The notes beneath the pieces are model-generated. The model was given only the letters and a program-made list of their open reading frames with translations. It was not told where the DNA came from and made no database searches. Source: Verrucomicrobiota bacterium (lineage in GTDB: Bacteria > Chlamydiota > Chlamydiia > Chlamydiales > Rhabdochlamydiaceae). From it: 9,238 nucleotides of DNA. Position numbers and translations under genes: made by a program. Positions 1-6,716 of the stretch are shown here, in pieces; within the stretch, counting starts at the first letter, position 1, and the number at the start of each line of letters is the position of its first letter. The DNA lies in NCBI GenBank assembly GCA_903970455.1, contig CAJCIW010000222.1:1-9238 (forward strand), written 5' to 3'.

Positions 1-1115
1 AAAAGACCGATCCCATATCCCCACAGACAAATCGCCGTCTGATACGTATCCTGCTGGCTGAAATCGCCATGGCCGTAAAGAAGATTGATCCCTCCTAGAC
101 CGAGCACGAAGATCCCAAGTGTGCAAGGAAAAATGAGGGTGAAAGAACGGCGGAAAGAAAAACGGAGGAGCCGCAGGTAACGCTCGCTGACCCCCTCTTC
201 CAGGGCGCGCGATAAAGCAGGCAATAGTGCCGCCGAAAGAGCAATGCCGAATAAGGCGAGAGGCAACTGCTCGATCCGGATGGCATACCACAGGTATGCG
301 GGCCCCTCTAAAGATGCGCAGCGGGCAAAGACTGCATCGAGTGCGCTGTTGATCTGCGTTGCGCTGACGCCGATAATCCCGAGAAGGACGGGTTTGGTGA
401 GGCGCCGAATCGATGAAGAAAACAATTGGGGCCGAAAACACTCTTTCCAGGAGAGGGAATGTTTTAGCAAGGAAAACGTTTGCGGCGCCAACATTGCCCA
501 TTGCATAAAGAAGCCCACAACGACTGCCGCCGCTAAAGAAAAAACAGCGATTGAGGGATCTTTCCCTCGGAGGAGCAACGCCGCTGCGATCCAGACCCCA
601 TTAAAGGCGACAGGAGCGAATCCGGTGATAAAAAACCGGCGCTGGCATTGCAACAGCCCGCTGCACAGCCCGAATAAGCAAATAAACAGCGCTCCCGGCA
701 GCATCCACATCGTCAAAGAAAGAATTTCAGCATTCCCCGGATTGAGATTTCCCCCTTTCACAATGGTCCACAAAATCATTTCGACACATCCAATGAGCAC
801 AATAAGAAACAGGGATAAAGAAAATAAAAGATCGCGGACGAATTTTGCGGCATCCCCTGAGGAGGAGGCGCGCAGTTGTTCAAAATGAGGAATGAAACCC
901 GACGAAATGGGGCCCTCCCCGAATAGCCGCCTGATCAAGTTGGCAAAGCGGAAGGCCACCATAAACGCCGCAACCATCGGATGGGTGCCGAAGACGACCG
1001 CCATCGCAGTGTCCCGTCCAAAGCCCGACAGGCGGCTCAGAAAGGCTCCTGACAAAAAGGCATAAGAAGAATGGGAAACCGTTTGCTGGGTATCGGTAGG
1101 AGCATCTTGTGACAT
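1..1115 (-). CDS. murJ: MurJ/MviN lipid II flippase, N-terminal ~371 residues (cut by window edge)
   Basis: Reading the minus strand from the ATG at 1115 gives an open frame to the window edge, about 371 of the usual 500-550 residues. The MOP-superfamily MurJ signature is clear. SRLSGFGRD lies near residues 27-35 and NLIRRLFGEGPISSGFIPHF near 59-78. A second conserved block near residue 260 has QINSALD, then YLWYAIR and QLPLALFGIALS. Long hydrophobic stretches fit a polytopic inner-membrane protein that flips lipid II for peptidoglycan synthesis. Arg28, Arg34 and Arg62 line up with E. coli MurJ Arg18, Arg24 and Arg52, and the Arg in YAIR with Arg270. The start is supported by AGGCGG just upstream and a stop before it. 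It is divergent from nfo with a 53-nt gap. The missing C-terminus cannot be judged. Confidence 0.95.
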   Translation of the reverse strand, partial: MSQDAPTDTQQTVSHSSYAFLSGAFLSRLSGFGRDTAMAVVFGTHPMVAAFMVAFRFANLIRRLFGEGPISSGFIPHFEQLRASSSGDAAKFVRDLLFSLSLFLIVLIGCVEMILWTIVKGGNLNPGNAEILSLTMWMLPGALFICLFGLCSGLLQCQRRFFITGFAPVAFNGVWIAAALLLRGKDPSIAVFSLAAAVVVGFFMQWAMLAPQTFSLLKHSLSWKECFRPQLFSSSIRRLTKPVLLGIIGVSATQINSALDAVFARCASLEGPAYLWYAIRIEQLPLALFGIALSAALLPALSRALEEGVSERYLRLLRFSFRRSFTLIFPCTLGIFVLGLGGINLLYGHGDFSQQDTYQTAICLWGYGIGL

Positions 1116-1127
1116 AAACCGCCTATG

Positions 1128-1156
1128 TGGACATTTTTTAGCTAAATCGTTAATAT
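1128..1156 (+). promoter_or_regulatory. Candidate sigma-70-type promoter for nfo-asnS
   Basis: TGGACA at 1128-1133 (5/6 to TTGACA) and TAATAT at 1151-1156 (4/6 to TATAAT) are 17 nt apart. A start site about 7 nt past the -10 would leave a leader of only about 6 nt before the nfo ATG at 1169. It lies in the 53-nt divergent gap next to murJ. This is a consensus match by eye only. Confidence 0.45.
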
Positions 1157-1168
1157 ATTCTCTTTACT

Positions 1169-2032
1169 ATGAAAACAACAAGTCCCGAAGAACTTTTAAT
1201 TGGAGCGCATACCTCCGCGCAGGGGGGAGCGTATAACGCGGTCTTGCAAGGGCAAGAAATCGGCGCTACCACTGTCCAGCTTTTCACGGCAAATCAAAAG
1301 AGGTGGGAAGGGAAACCGATCACCGATGAGGATGCTCTTCTGTTCAAAGAGGCCGTAAAAGCGTCCGGCATTAAAAAAATCATGAGCCACGATAGCTACT
1401 TGATCAATCTGGGCTCCTCCAATCCTGAATCTCTTGAGAAAAGCCGGACCGCTTTTAGAGAAGAGATCAAGCGGTGCCAAAAACTCGATCTCGCGTTTCT
1501 CAATTTTCATCCCGGCGCAGCGGTCGGCTCCTCGGAAGAAGAATGCCTCGAACGGATCGTAGAAAGCGTGGAACAAATGGCTGACCTTGCCGAAAAGGGG
1601 GAAACACGGCTCCTTTTCGAAGCCACTGCAGGACAAGGATCTGCCGTGGGATGGCGTTTTGAGCACCTCGGTTATCTTGTAGGCCGTTTGCACAAAAAAA
1701 TCCCGATCGGCGTCTGTATCGACACTTGCCACATTTTTGCCGCGGGCTATGATATACGCACCAAAAAAGGATGGGATGACACCCTCGGTGCCTTCGATAA
1801 AATCGTGGGATTGAAACATCTTTACGCTTTTCATATCAATGACTCGATGAAGCCATTTCAATCGCGCAGAGACCGGCACGCCGCTCTTGGGCAAGGCGAG
1901 ATCGGCTGGGAATGTTTTGAAGTGATGATGACCCATCCCTTCATGCGGGAGATCCCCAAGTACCTGGAAACGCCTGTTGGCCCGGAGGGGTGGAAAAAAG
2001 AAATCGCTCTACTAAGAAAGTTGGCAAAATGA
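1169..2032 (+). CDS. nfo: Endonuclease IV (apurinic/apyrimidinic endonuclease)
   Basis: A 287-residue protein, the normal size for endonuclease IV, a TIM-barrel enzyme with three zinc ions that cuts DNA 5' of abasic sites in base-excision repair. All nine metal ligands can be placed: His74, His114, Glu151, Asp185, His188, His222, Asp235, His237 and Glu267. Their spacing is almost identical to E. coli Nfo (His69 to Glu261), with one residue of difference between the second and third. Family blocks include GAHTSAQGG at 12-20, FHPG at 113-116, [15 protein letters not shown] at 181-195 and HINDS at 222-226. The ATG has no Shine-Dalgarno sequence and may be nearly leaderless. The stop overlaps the start of asnS. 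I recall nfo also lies beside mviN in C. trachomatis. Confidence 0.97.
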   Translation: MKTTSPEELLIGAHTSAQGGAYNAVLQGQEIGATTVQLFTANQKRWEGKPITDEDALLFKEAVKASGIKKIMSHDSYLINLGSSNPESLEKSRTAFREEIKRCQKLDLAFLNFHPGAAVGSSEEECLERIVESVEQMADLAEKGETRLLFEATAGQGSAVGWRFEHLGYLVGRLHKKIPIGVCIDTCHIFAAGYDIRTKKGWDDTLGAFDKIVGLKHLYAFHINDSMKPFQSRRDRHAALGQGEIGWECFEVMMTHPFMREIPKYLETPVGPEGWKKEIALLRKLAK

Positions 2033-3414
2033 AACACACCAAAATAAAAAAAATCGAACCCTCCGACATCGGCAAAGAGTTGACCATCTGCGGCTGGATT
2101 CGAACTGTGCGCGCACAAAAAAATTTCACCTTTCTCGAACTCAACGACGGCTCGACATTGTCCAGTCTGCAAATCATCATGGAGCAGAGTGTTCCCCAAT
2201 ACGAGGAATTGCTTAAACTCCTGGCGACGGGCGCTTCGATCGCAGCCAAAGGGCAGCTCGTCGAATCTCCCGGCCAAAAGCAAAAATGGGAGCTCAAAGC
2301 GTTGAGCATCGAACTGTTCGGGAGCTGTCCTGAAGAATACCCCCTTCAAAAAAAACGGCATTCTTTTGAATTTTTGCGCACCATCGCCCATCTGCGCCCT
2401 CGCACCAATACGCAAGGCGCCGTCTGCCGCATCCGCAATGCCCTTGCTTTCGCCACCCATCAGTTTTTCCAGGAGCGGGATTTCTTATATGTCCACACGC
2501 CTATCATTACTGCTTCCGATTGCGAGGGTGGAGGGGAACAATTTCTCATCACGAATATCGATCTCGACAAACCCCCTCGCCATTCCGACGGCACTGTCGA
2601 TTTTTCCAAAGATTTTTTCAATAAGCCCGCTTATCTGACGGTTTCGGCACAACTCAATCTGGAAACGCTCGCTTGCGCCCTGTCTGATGTTTACTCCTTC
2701 GGCCCTACATTCCGCGCCGAAAATTCCAATACTTCTCGCCACCTGGCCGAATTTTGGATGATCGAGCCCGAAATGGCATTTGCCGATCTCAAAGACAATA
2801 GGGAATGCGCTGAATCGTTCCTGAAGTACGTCTTCCGCTATGTTCTTGAGCATTGCAAAGAAGACATGGAATTTTTTGATGCCTTCGTCGAAAAAGGGGT
2901 CATCGAGCGGTTACGCCATGTCGCTGAAACTCCTTTTGTGCATATGACTTACACAGAAGGGGTGGAAATCTTGAAAAAGTCGGGCAAAACTTTCCAATTT
3001 CCCGTCGAATGGGGAAACGATCTGCAATCAGAACACGAACGGTATCTTGCCGAAGAACATTGCAAAAAACCGGTGATCCTCACCGATTATCCTGCCAAAA
3101 TCAAAGCCTTCTACATGCGCGCAAACGACGATGGGCAAACGGTAGCTGCGATGGACGTGCTCGTTCCCAAAATCGGCGAAATCATCGGCGGGAGCCAGCG
3201 GGAGGAACGACTCGACAGGCTTGAAAAGAAGATCGTGGACTTCGGCCTGCAACCGGAAGATTACTGGTGGTATTGCCAGTTGAGAAAATACGGCACCGTC
3301 CCCCATGCAGGTTTTGGCGCAGGGTTCGAACGCCTCGTTCTGTTCACAACAGGGATGGAAAACATCCGCGATGTCATTCCATTCCCCCGCTTCCCCGGCC
3401 ATGCCGACTTTTGA
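2029..3414 (+). CDS. asnS: Asparaginyl-tRNA synthetase
   Basis: Charges tRNA-Asn with asparagine in the cytoplasm; a class IIb enzyme. I start it at the ATG at 2029 (461 residues, close to E. coli AsnS at 466). This ATG overlaps the nfo stop as ATGA, suggesting translational coupling; an ATG 39 nt upstream would only add residues read inside nfo. An OB-fold anticodon-binding domain occupies about residues 1-100 ([11 protein letters not shown]). Motif 1 follows with [14 protein letters not shown] near 157-170. Motif 2 is [16 protein letters not shown] near 228-243, with the [11 protein letters not shown] signature that points to Asn rather than Asp. Motif 3 is [12 protein letters not shown] near 428. 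The protein ends in GHADF. Eight T residues follow the stop, but no convincing GC hairpin precedes them. Chlamydiaceae lack this gene, so it hints at an environmental chlamydia. Confidence 0.96.
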   Translation: MKHTKIKKIEPSDIGKELTICGWIRTVRAQKNFTFLELNDGSTLSSLQIIMEQSVPQYEELLKLLATGASIAAKGQLVESPGQKQKWELKALSIELFGSCPEEYPLQKKRHSFEFLRTIAHLRPRTNTQGAVCRIRNALAFATHQFFQERDFLYVHTPIITASDCEGGGEQFLITNIDLDKPPRHSDGTVDFSKDFFNKPAYLTVSAQLNLETLACALSDVYSFGPTFRAENSNTSRHLAEFWMIEPEMAFADLKDNRECAESFLKYVFRYVLEHCKEDMEFFDAFVEKGVIERLRHVAETPFVHMTYTEGVEILKKSGKTFQFPVEWGNDLQSEHERYLAEEHCKKPVILTDYPAKIKAFYMRANDDGQTVAAMDVLVPKIGEIIGGSQREERLDRLEKKIVDFGLQPEDYWWYCQLRKYGTVPHAGFGAGFERLVLFTTGMENIRDVIPFPRFPGHADF

Positions 3415-3420
3415 TTTTTT

Positions 3421-3562
3421 TTCACCACCCCCTCGCTGTGCTCACTAGAGACACAGAGTTGACAGAGGCAGCACAGAGTGAGAATTCTTCTTTTTTTGCT
3501 CTCGTAAAAAAAGAAAAATCCCTCTCTGTGTTCTCTAGTGAGCGAAGCGAACGGGTGGTGAA
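3421..3562. repeat. Long imperfect inverted repeat between convergent genes, CACAGAG-rich
   Basis: The left arm (3421-3458) starts TTCACCACC and ends ACACAGAG. The right arm (3524-3562) is its near reverse complement, starting CTCTGTG and ending GGTGGTGAA. About 34 of 39 positions match, with four substitutions and one indel by my alignment. The centre holds further CAGAG units (3463-3467 and within CACAGAG at 3472-3478) and a separate 10-bp A/T hairpin. No transposase and no clear target-site duplication are visible. It could be a dispersed REP/MITE-like element, a two-way terminator, or both. I recall similar CACAGAG/GTGGTGAA intergenic repeats in other bacterial genomes, but cannot check this here. 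Confidence 0.85.
3488..3515. terminator. A/T-only hairpin between asnS and the opposing operon
   Basis: TTCTTTTTTT (3488-3497) pairs perfectly with AAAAAAAGAA (3506-3515) around an 8-nt loop. It sits in the centre of the larger inverted repeat. It is weak by GC content, but nested in the long stem it could stop transcripts from both directions. Function is inferred from position only. Confidence 0.4.
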
Positions 3563-3571
3563 TGAAATTTC

Positions 3572-4735
3572 TCAAGAGTTGGACGTTGTATGTCCTTGAA
3601 CGTTGAAGATGCTTTTCCTGGTCTGCGACAAGACCCCCGCTCCTACTCCTAAAAGCATAAATGCGAAGGCTAAAATCGTTCCGAAAATGGGGATGGGTGT
3701 CAAACAGAAATAGACGACCAGAGTTAAAAAATAAGCAAGCAGGCGGTTGATCTTCAAATGCAACTTTCCAAAGATCCAATTGGAAGCCCAAAAGATGCAG
3801 TAGACTTTTGCCGTATAAAAGCCGATGATATTGAGGGCGATCAAGGTTAAGGCGAAGGGGATCGCTAAAATGGTCATGAGCATCAGGAGTGATGCCAAGG
3901 GGAGCAAAATCAAGAGCATGATGCCATAGGTGAGCGCCTTGAAGGGACGTTTTTTTAATTCGTAAATCGCTGATTCCAAGTTTTTAGGAAAGATTTTGAT
4001 GAGAATCACACCGATGACGAAGGTGTAAAGGAAGTTCATGAGAATGGCGATGATCTTTGAGCCGACCATAAGGCTTTGGATCCAGGTTCCTTTCACAAGT
4101 TCATGGACAAAAGAGGGGTGGTAGGTGGTCGTTCCTCCTATAGTGGCTCCATTCTCAATCCATGCGGGAGAATTACTCCGATATTCCAAATTTCGGCCGA
4201 TGACACCTCGGGAAGTGAGCCGCAGGTGGCCGATATGGGCCAGTAAATCATTGCGGATGTTGGAAGAGATCCGTAAATTAGAAGCGATGATGGTCGCATC
4301 GTATCCAACATTTGCACCTAGATCGATATTTCCGGCGACTGCAACGAGGTTCCGCCCGATGGTGGCTGAAGAAAGCAGCTGCACGTTTCCAGCAGCAAGA
4401 GTCACGTTTTTCCCCACCTTCCCGCTGATGAGAACTTGCCCCCCCACGATCCGACAATTGTGTTGGATTTCGCCGGAGATATCGATGGAGCCAACGGCGC
4501 CGAGTAAATCTCCATTGATGATGCCGTCGATGATGACCTGCTCAGCAAAGAGGTAGACATCCCCATTGACCGTCCCTGAAATTTCAACACTTCCCCCTGT
4601 CGCAAAAAAATCTCCGTTATGCACTGAGCCGGAAGGCAAAATGACAATACTGTCTTCTTTATGCTCTTGCTTCGGGGCTTCTGCCCATAAAATTGAAGAG
4701 AAAAGAAGGAGTAGGTGAATGAAAATTACACGCAT
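3572..4735 (-). CDS. Exported beta-helix (bactofilin-like repeat) protein with C-terminal membrane domain
   Basis: About 387 residues from the ATG at 4735. I prefer it to an upstream in-frame ATG (4762) because AAAAGGG lies 7 nt before it and translation then begins with a classic signal peptide. That peptide is MR, a hydrophobic run to about residue 18, and AEA at 18-20 as a likely signal peptidase I site; there is no lipobox Cys. Residues about 30-200 are short glycine-rich repeats such as SGTVNGD, DGIINGD and SGKVGKN, giving a right-handed beta-helix as in bactofilins (polymer-forming cytoskeletal family). Residues about 220-372 hold four or five hydrophobic segments, with PIPIFGTILAFAF near the end. 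The beta-helix would thus be periplasmic, anchored by a polytopic domain, unlike cytoplasmic bactofilins. The gene overlaps hemA by 10 nt and is last in the recX-hemA operon. The actual role is unknown. Confidence 0.8.
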   Translation of the reverse strand: MRVIFIHLLLLFSSILWAEAPKQEHKEDSIVILPSGSVHNGDFFATGGSVEISGTVNGDVYLFAEQVIIDGIINGDLLGAVGSIDISGEIQHNCRIVGGQVLISGKVGKNVTLAAGNVQLLSSATIGRNLVAVAGNIDLGANVGYDATIIASNLRISSNIRNDLLAHIGHLRLTSRGVIGRNLEYRSNSPAWIENGATIGGTTTYHPSFVHELVKGTWIQSLMVGSKIIAILMNFLYTFVIGVILIKIFPKNLESAIYELKKRPFKALTYGIMLLILLPLASLLMLMTILAIPFALTLIALNIIGFYTAKVYCIFWASNWIFGKLHLKINRLLAYFLTLVVYFCLTPIPIFGTILAFAFMLLGVGAGVLSQTRKSIFNVQGHTTSNS

Positions 4736-5730
4736 ACGCACGCCCTTTTTTCTCTTTGGCAAAACGCATTATAATACCGGTGAACACTTTCTAAAATCAA
4801 TGTTTCAGAGCGATCGATCTCAAGAAGATTTTTTTCCTGTTTGCTTTCGATCATCGCGCTGAGCTGCTGCATATTGAGAAGGACCAGTTGGGGATTGCGG
4901 GAAAGCAATGGGTTGACATTCCTTGGAACACTAAGGTCGAAGATCAATCGCGTTTGTATGGCATTACGTAGGGGGTTGTCGACGATGTATGGCGGAGCAT
5001 TCGAACCACAAATGACAAGAGGATACTCTTGCCAGGAGGAAATTTTATCCCAGGGCACTAAAGTCAACCCCTCTTTTTCCGAAATTTCCTTAGCAGAAAT
5101 CAACGAACGGGTGGACAAGGCCATTTTTCTCGCTCCTTTATGATGAAAGAAGGAGATGACTTTTCGGTTGATCTCGGAATTTCCAATAAAAAGAACAGGA
5201 AGATCGGACAGGTTCCTGAAGAACTGCTCGCTGATCTGAAAAAGGATCTTTGGGAGGGTGACCTGGTTTTGAGAAAGAGAGAATGTTGAGCGGATTTGTT
5301 TTCCAAGCTTGAGCGACTTTTGGAACAAAAAGTGGATGCAGCTTGGCAACGGATAATGCAAAAGGGTCTGCTCATAAGCTGTTTTGACCTGCCGCTGGAT
5401 TTCCGATTCGGCGATGATCGCGCTATCCAGCCCAGAAGTGACGCGTGCCAGATGCATAAAACAGTCAAAACCAAATAAGGAATAGAGGTTATGTTCAAAA
5501 GCCGTCGCGATTTCTCCTCTCAACAGATTGAGGAGAACACTATGGGCGTCGGCGAGGGAATCGGAACTAAAGTAGATCTCGCACCGATTGCATGTGGACA
5601 AAAGAATGGCGTGGAGGCTTTCCGTCATCTCGCTGCCAAGCGAAAGCTTGATACGGCAAGCTTTTGAAACGCTCTCGCGTACGCTGAGTTCCGCTGTTTT
5701 ATAATTGATCCCCAATACGCCGATCTTCAT
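4726..5730 (-). CDS. hemA: Glutamyl-tRNA reductase, short form
   Basis: Reduces Glu-tRNA(Glu) with NADPH to glutamate-1-semialdehyde, the first committed step of C5-pathway haem synthesis. The 334-residue product starts MKIGVLGINYKTA. It carries the catalytic Cys47 in STCNRCEIY and the family block HLARVTSGLDSAIIAESEIQ (93-112). DLSVPRNVNP follows in the NADPH domain. It is about 80 residues shorter than the usual 410-430 and keeps only a short part of the C-terminal dimerisation helix; I recall chlamydial HemA being similarly short (about 335). The nucleotide-binding glycine loop, normally like GAGEMG, reads GNSEIN at 183-188. The start has a weak AGG about 7 nt upstream. It follows recX by 32 nt and overlaps the next gene by 10 nt, so the three are probably one transcript. 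Confidence 0.93.
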   Translation of the reverse strand: MKIGVLGINYKTAELSVRESVSKACRIKLSLGSEMTESLHAILLSTCNRCEIYFSSDSLADAHSVLLNLLRGEIATAFEHNLYSLFGFDCFMHLARVTSGLDSAIIAESEIQRQVKTAYEQTLLHYPLPSCIHFLFQKSLKLGKQIRSTFSLSQNQVTLPKILFQISEQFFRNLSDLPVLFIGNSEINRKVISFFHHKGARKMALSTRSLISAKEISEKEGLTLVPWDKISSWQEYPLVICGSNAPPYIVDNPLRNAIQTRLIFDLSVPRNVNPLLSRNPQLVLLNMQQLSAMIESKQEKNLLEIDRSETLILESVHRYYNAFCQREKRACVCV

Positions 5731-5762
5731 GAAAAACCTGGTGAGAAAAAGTCTTTATAAAG

Positions 5763-6371
5763 TTATTGCTCTTTAGCCGCAAGCACCCTGATCGCCATCT
5801 CTGCGCTAAACCCTTGGCGGCAGAGTTTCCCGATCCATTTTCTCATTTCTCGAGGATCGTCCCGTTTGATTTTTCTCCCATTTTTATCGAGCCATTTTTG
5901 AAGCGCTTCCCTTTCTGACGTCATGGCATGTTCATATTGGTGTTTGAGGACCGCCTTTTTTAACCCCTTTTGTCTCAGCTTGAAGTAAGCTGCTTTTGCA
6001 GACCGTCCCCTTTTTAACTCACGGGCAAAAAGCCTCTCTATCCCCGCTTCGTCGTTAAGATACCCTTTCTCAACGCACAGTTGCACTGTCTTATCTGCAC
6101 TCTCTGGAGAAATCCCTTTATCAAGCAATTTCGATTCGAGCTCGGCGGACAAGAGGCTCCGCTTTGCCAGCAGATACAGGGCATAGCGTTTAGCGACTTT
6201 CTCTTCGAGCCCGAAGAACTGGGTCATAAACTCGTCCAATGGAAGATCTTGAGGGATTTTCTTTAACTCTTTAATAAACAAAGACTTGCTTACTTCCCGC
6301 CAAAATTCATCATCTAAAAACAGCATTAAGACTTTCGGGTCTTCCTTTTTTAATTCTATCTTTAAACCCAT
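5763..6371 (-). CDS. recX: RecX family regulatory protein
   Basis: A 202-residue, charged, all-helical protein. Residues about 58-150 match the RecX three-helix repeats: AKRYALYLLAKRSLLSAELE near 60-79, KGYLND at 102-107, then ARELKRGRSAKAAYFKLRQ near 116-134. RecX proteins bind the groove of RecA filaments and limit strand exchange, so the role is modulation of recombinational repair. The N-terminal 45 residues are less typical. I see no Shine-Dalgarno before the ATG at 6371, and Met16 is a possible alternative start. It heads the minus-strand cluster recX-hemA-beta-helix gene and is divergent from the small broken gene at 6466 with a 94-nt shared upstream region. Family assignment is by motif recognition. 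Confidence 0.85.
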   Translation of the reverse strand: MGLKIELKKEDPKVLMLFLDDEFWREVSKSLFIKELKKIPQDLPLDEFMTQFFGLEEKVAKRYALYLLAKRSLLSAELESKLLDKGISPESADKTVQLCVEKGYLNDEAGIERLFARELKRGRSAKAAYFKLRQKGLKKAVLKHQYEHAMTSEREALQKWLDKNGRKIKRDDPREMRKWIGKLCRQGFSAEMAIRVLAAKEQ

Positions 6372-6413
6372 ATTAACGAGAGAGTTGTGTTAAAAAATTC
6401 ATTAATGCTTCCC

Positions 6414-6442
6414 TTGATTATTTACGGATTTTCGGTTAAAAT
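6414..6442 (+). promoter_or_regulatory. Candidate sigma-70-type promoter for the 6466 small gene
   Basis: TTGATT (6414-6419, 4/6) and TAAAAT (6437-6442, 5/6) are exactly 17 nt apart. The -10 is followed within 10-16 nt by AAAGGAGA (6451-6458), a strong Shine-Dalgarno for the ATG at 6466. It lies in the 94-nt gap divergent from recX. Confidence 0.55.
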
Positions 6443-6465
6443 TAAAGAACAAAGGAGAGTGAGAT

Positions 6466-6661
6466 ATGATAGATTATACAAAAACAGATTTTCAAGAAAA
6501 TTTCTTACGGGATCGGATCCCCCCCCCATACAGCTGGCTTTTATAACAGCAAATTCTTTGCCCAAAATGAAATGCAAATTTTATCGTCAGCCGTCAGCGT
6601 AGACGACCGGGCCCAGCAAAGAGGTCTTCAACAGATCAAAGACACGATCAACGAGGGGTAA
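6466..6661 (+). pseudogene. Small gene of unknown function, frame broken at a run of nine C (phase-variable, frameshifted or decayed)
   Basis: The ATG at 6466 has the best ribosome site in the window (AAAGGAGA, 7-8 nt upstream) and a good promoter. Read as given it makes only 26 residues, ending PPPYSWLL at 6546. Removing one C from the nine at 6519-6527 joins it to a second frame that stays open to TAA at 6659-6661, giving a 64-residue protein. That product starts MIDYTKTDFQENF, continues IPPHTAGFYNSKFFAQNE after the tract, and ends with a polar helix containing QQRGLQQIKDTINEG. The protein is acidic to neutral and soluble-looking. I do not recognise it. The disruption could be slipped-strand phase variation, programmed +1 frameshifting on the C run, a homopolymer sequencing error, or true decay. 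The intact signals on both sides argue against old decay. Confidence 0.65.
6519..6527 (+). repeat. Homopolymer tract of nine C inside a small ORF
   Basis: Nine C residues follow GATCGGAT and precede ATACAG. It is the longest C or G run I see in the window; the next is seven G in the beta-helix gene. Eight C would keep the 6466 gene open; nine, as given, closes it after 26 codons. Confidence 0.9.
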
Positions 6662-6672
6662 GTATTTTTTCT

Positions 6673-6698
6673 AATTATTGATCTGTAAATCAATAATT
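6673..6698. promoter_or_regulatory. Perfect 10-bp AT-rich inverted repeat (possible operator)
   Basis: AATTATTGAT (6673-6682) and ATCAATAATT (6689-6698) are exact reverse complements around a 6-nt spacer. The dyad covers the proposed -35 and most of the spacer of the promoter for the 89-residue gene, where a dimeric repressor would act. It has no T run after it, so a terminator is less likely. Confidence 0.55.
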
Positions 6699-6706
6699 CT
6701 TATCAT
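6678..6706 (+). promoter_or_regulatory. Candidate promoter for the 89-residue gene, giving a leaderless mRNA
   Basis: TTGATC (6678-6683, 4/6) and TATCAT (6701-6706, 5/6) are 17 nt apart. Transcription about 7 nt past the -10 would begin at or within a base or two of the ATG at 6713, which has no Shine-Dalgarno. This would make a leaderless message. Confidence 0.5.
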
Positions 6707-6716
6707 AAATTTATGA
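6703..6716. promoter_or_regulatory. Perfect 14-bp palindrome spanning the -10 end and start codon
   Basis: TCATAAATTTATGA reads the same on both strands. It begins inside the proposed -10 and contains the ATG at 6713-6715. With the dyad at 6673-6698 it makes two symmetric AT-rich sites around one promoter. AT-rich palindromes do arise by chance, so function is inferred. Confidence 0.4.

Noticed and set aside
244..888. A 214-codon plus-strand open frame
   Set aside because: It is antisense to murJ, whose protein motifs are unambiguous; the plus-strand product is low-complexity and Lys/Arg-rich.
1196..1936. A 246-codon minus-strand open frame over nfo
   Set aside because: Shadow of nfo, which carries all nine metal ligands in frame.
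1990..2028. Upstream in-frame ATG for asnS
   Set aside because: It would add 13 residues read inside nfo. The 2029 start gives the normal AsnRS length and an ATGA coupling.
3415..3422. T run right after asnS as an intrinsic terminator
   Set aside because: No GC stem precedes it; the downstream long inverted repeat is the better candidate.
4736..4762. Upstream ATG for the beta-helix gene (MPKRKKGVR extension)
   Set aside because: The 4735 ATG has a Shine-Dalgarno at good spacing and puts the signal peptide at the very N-terminus.
5640..5670. AAGCTTG/CAAGCTT inverted repeat in hemA
   Set aside because: A 7-bp chance repeat inside conserved coding sequence, with no regulatory context.
6387..6602. 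A 71-codon plus-strand ORF beginning in the recX gap
   Set aside because: It is the third frame over the C tract, with no ribosome site. The product is Arg/Lys-rich and the competing frames have a better start and promoter.
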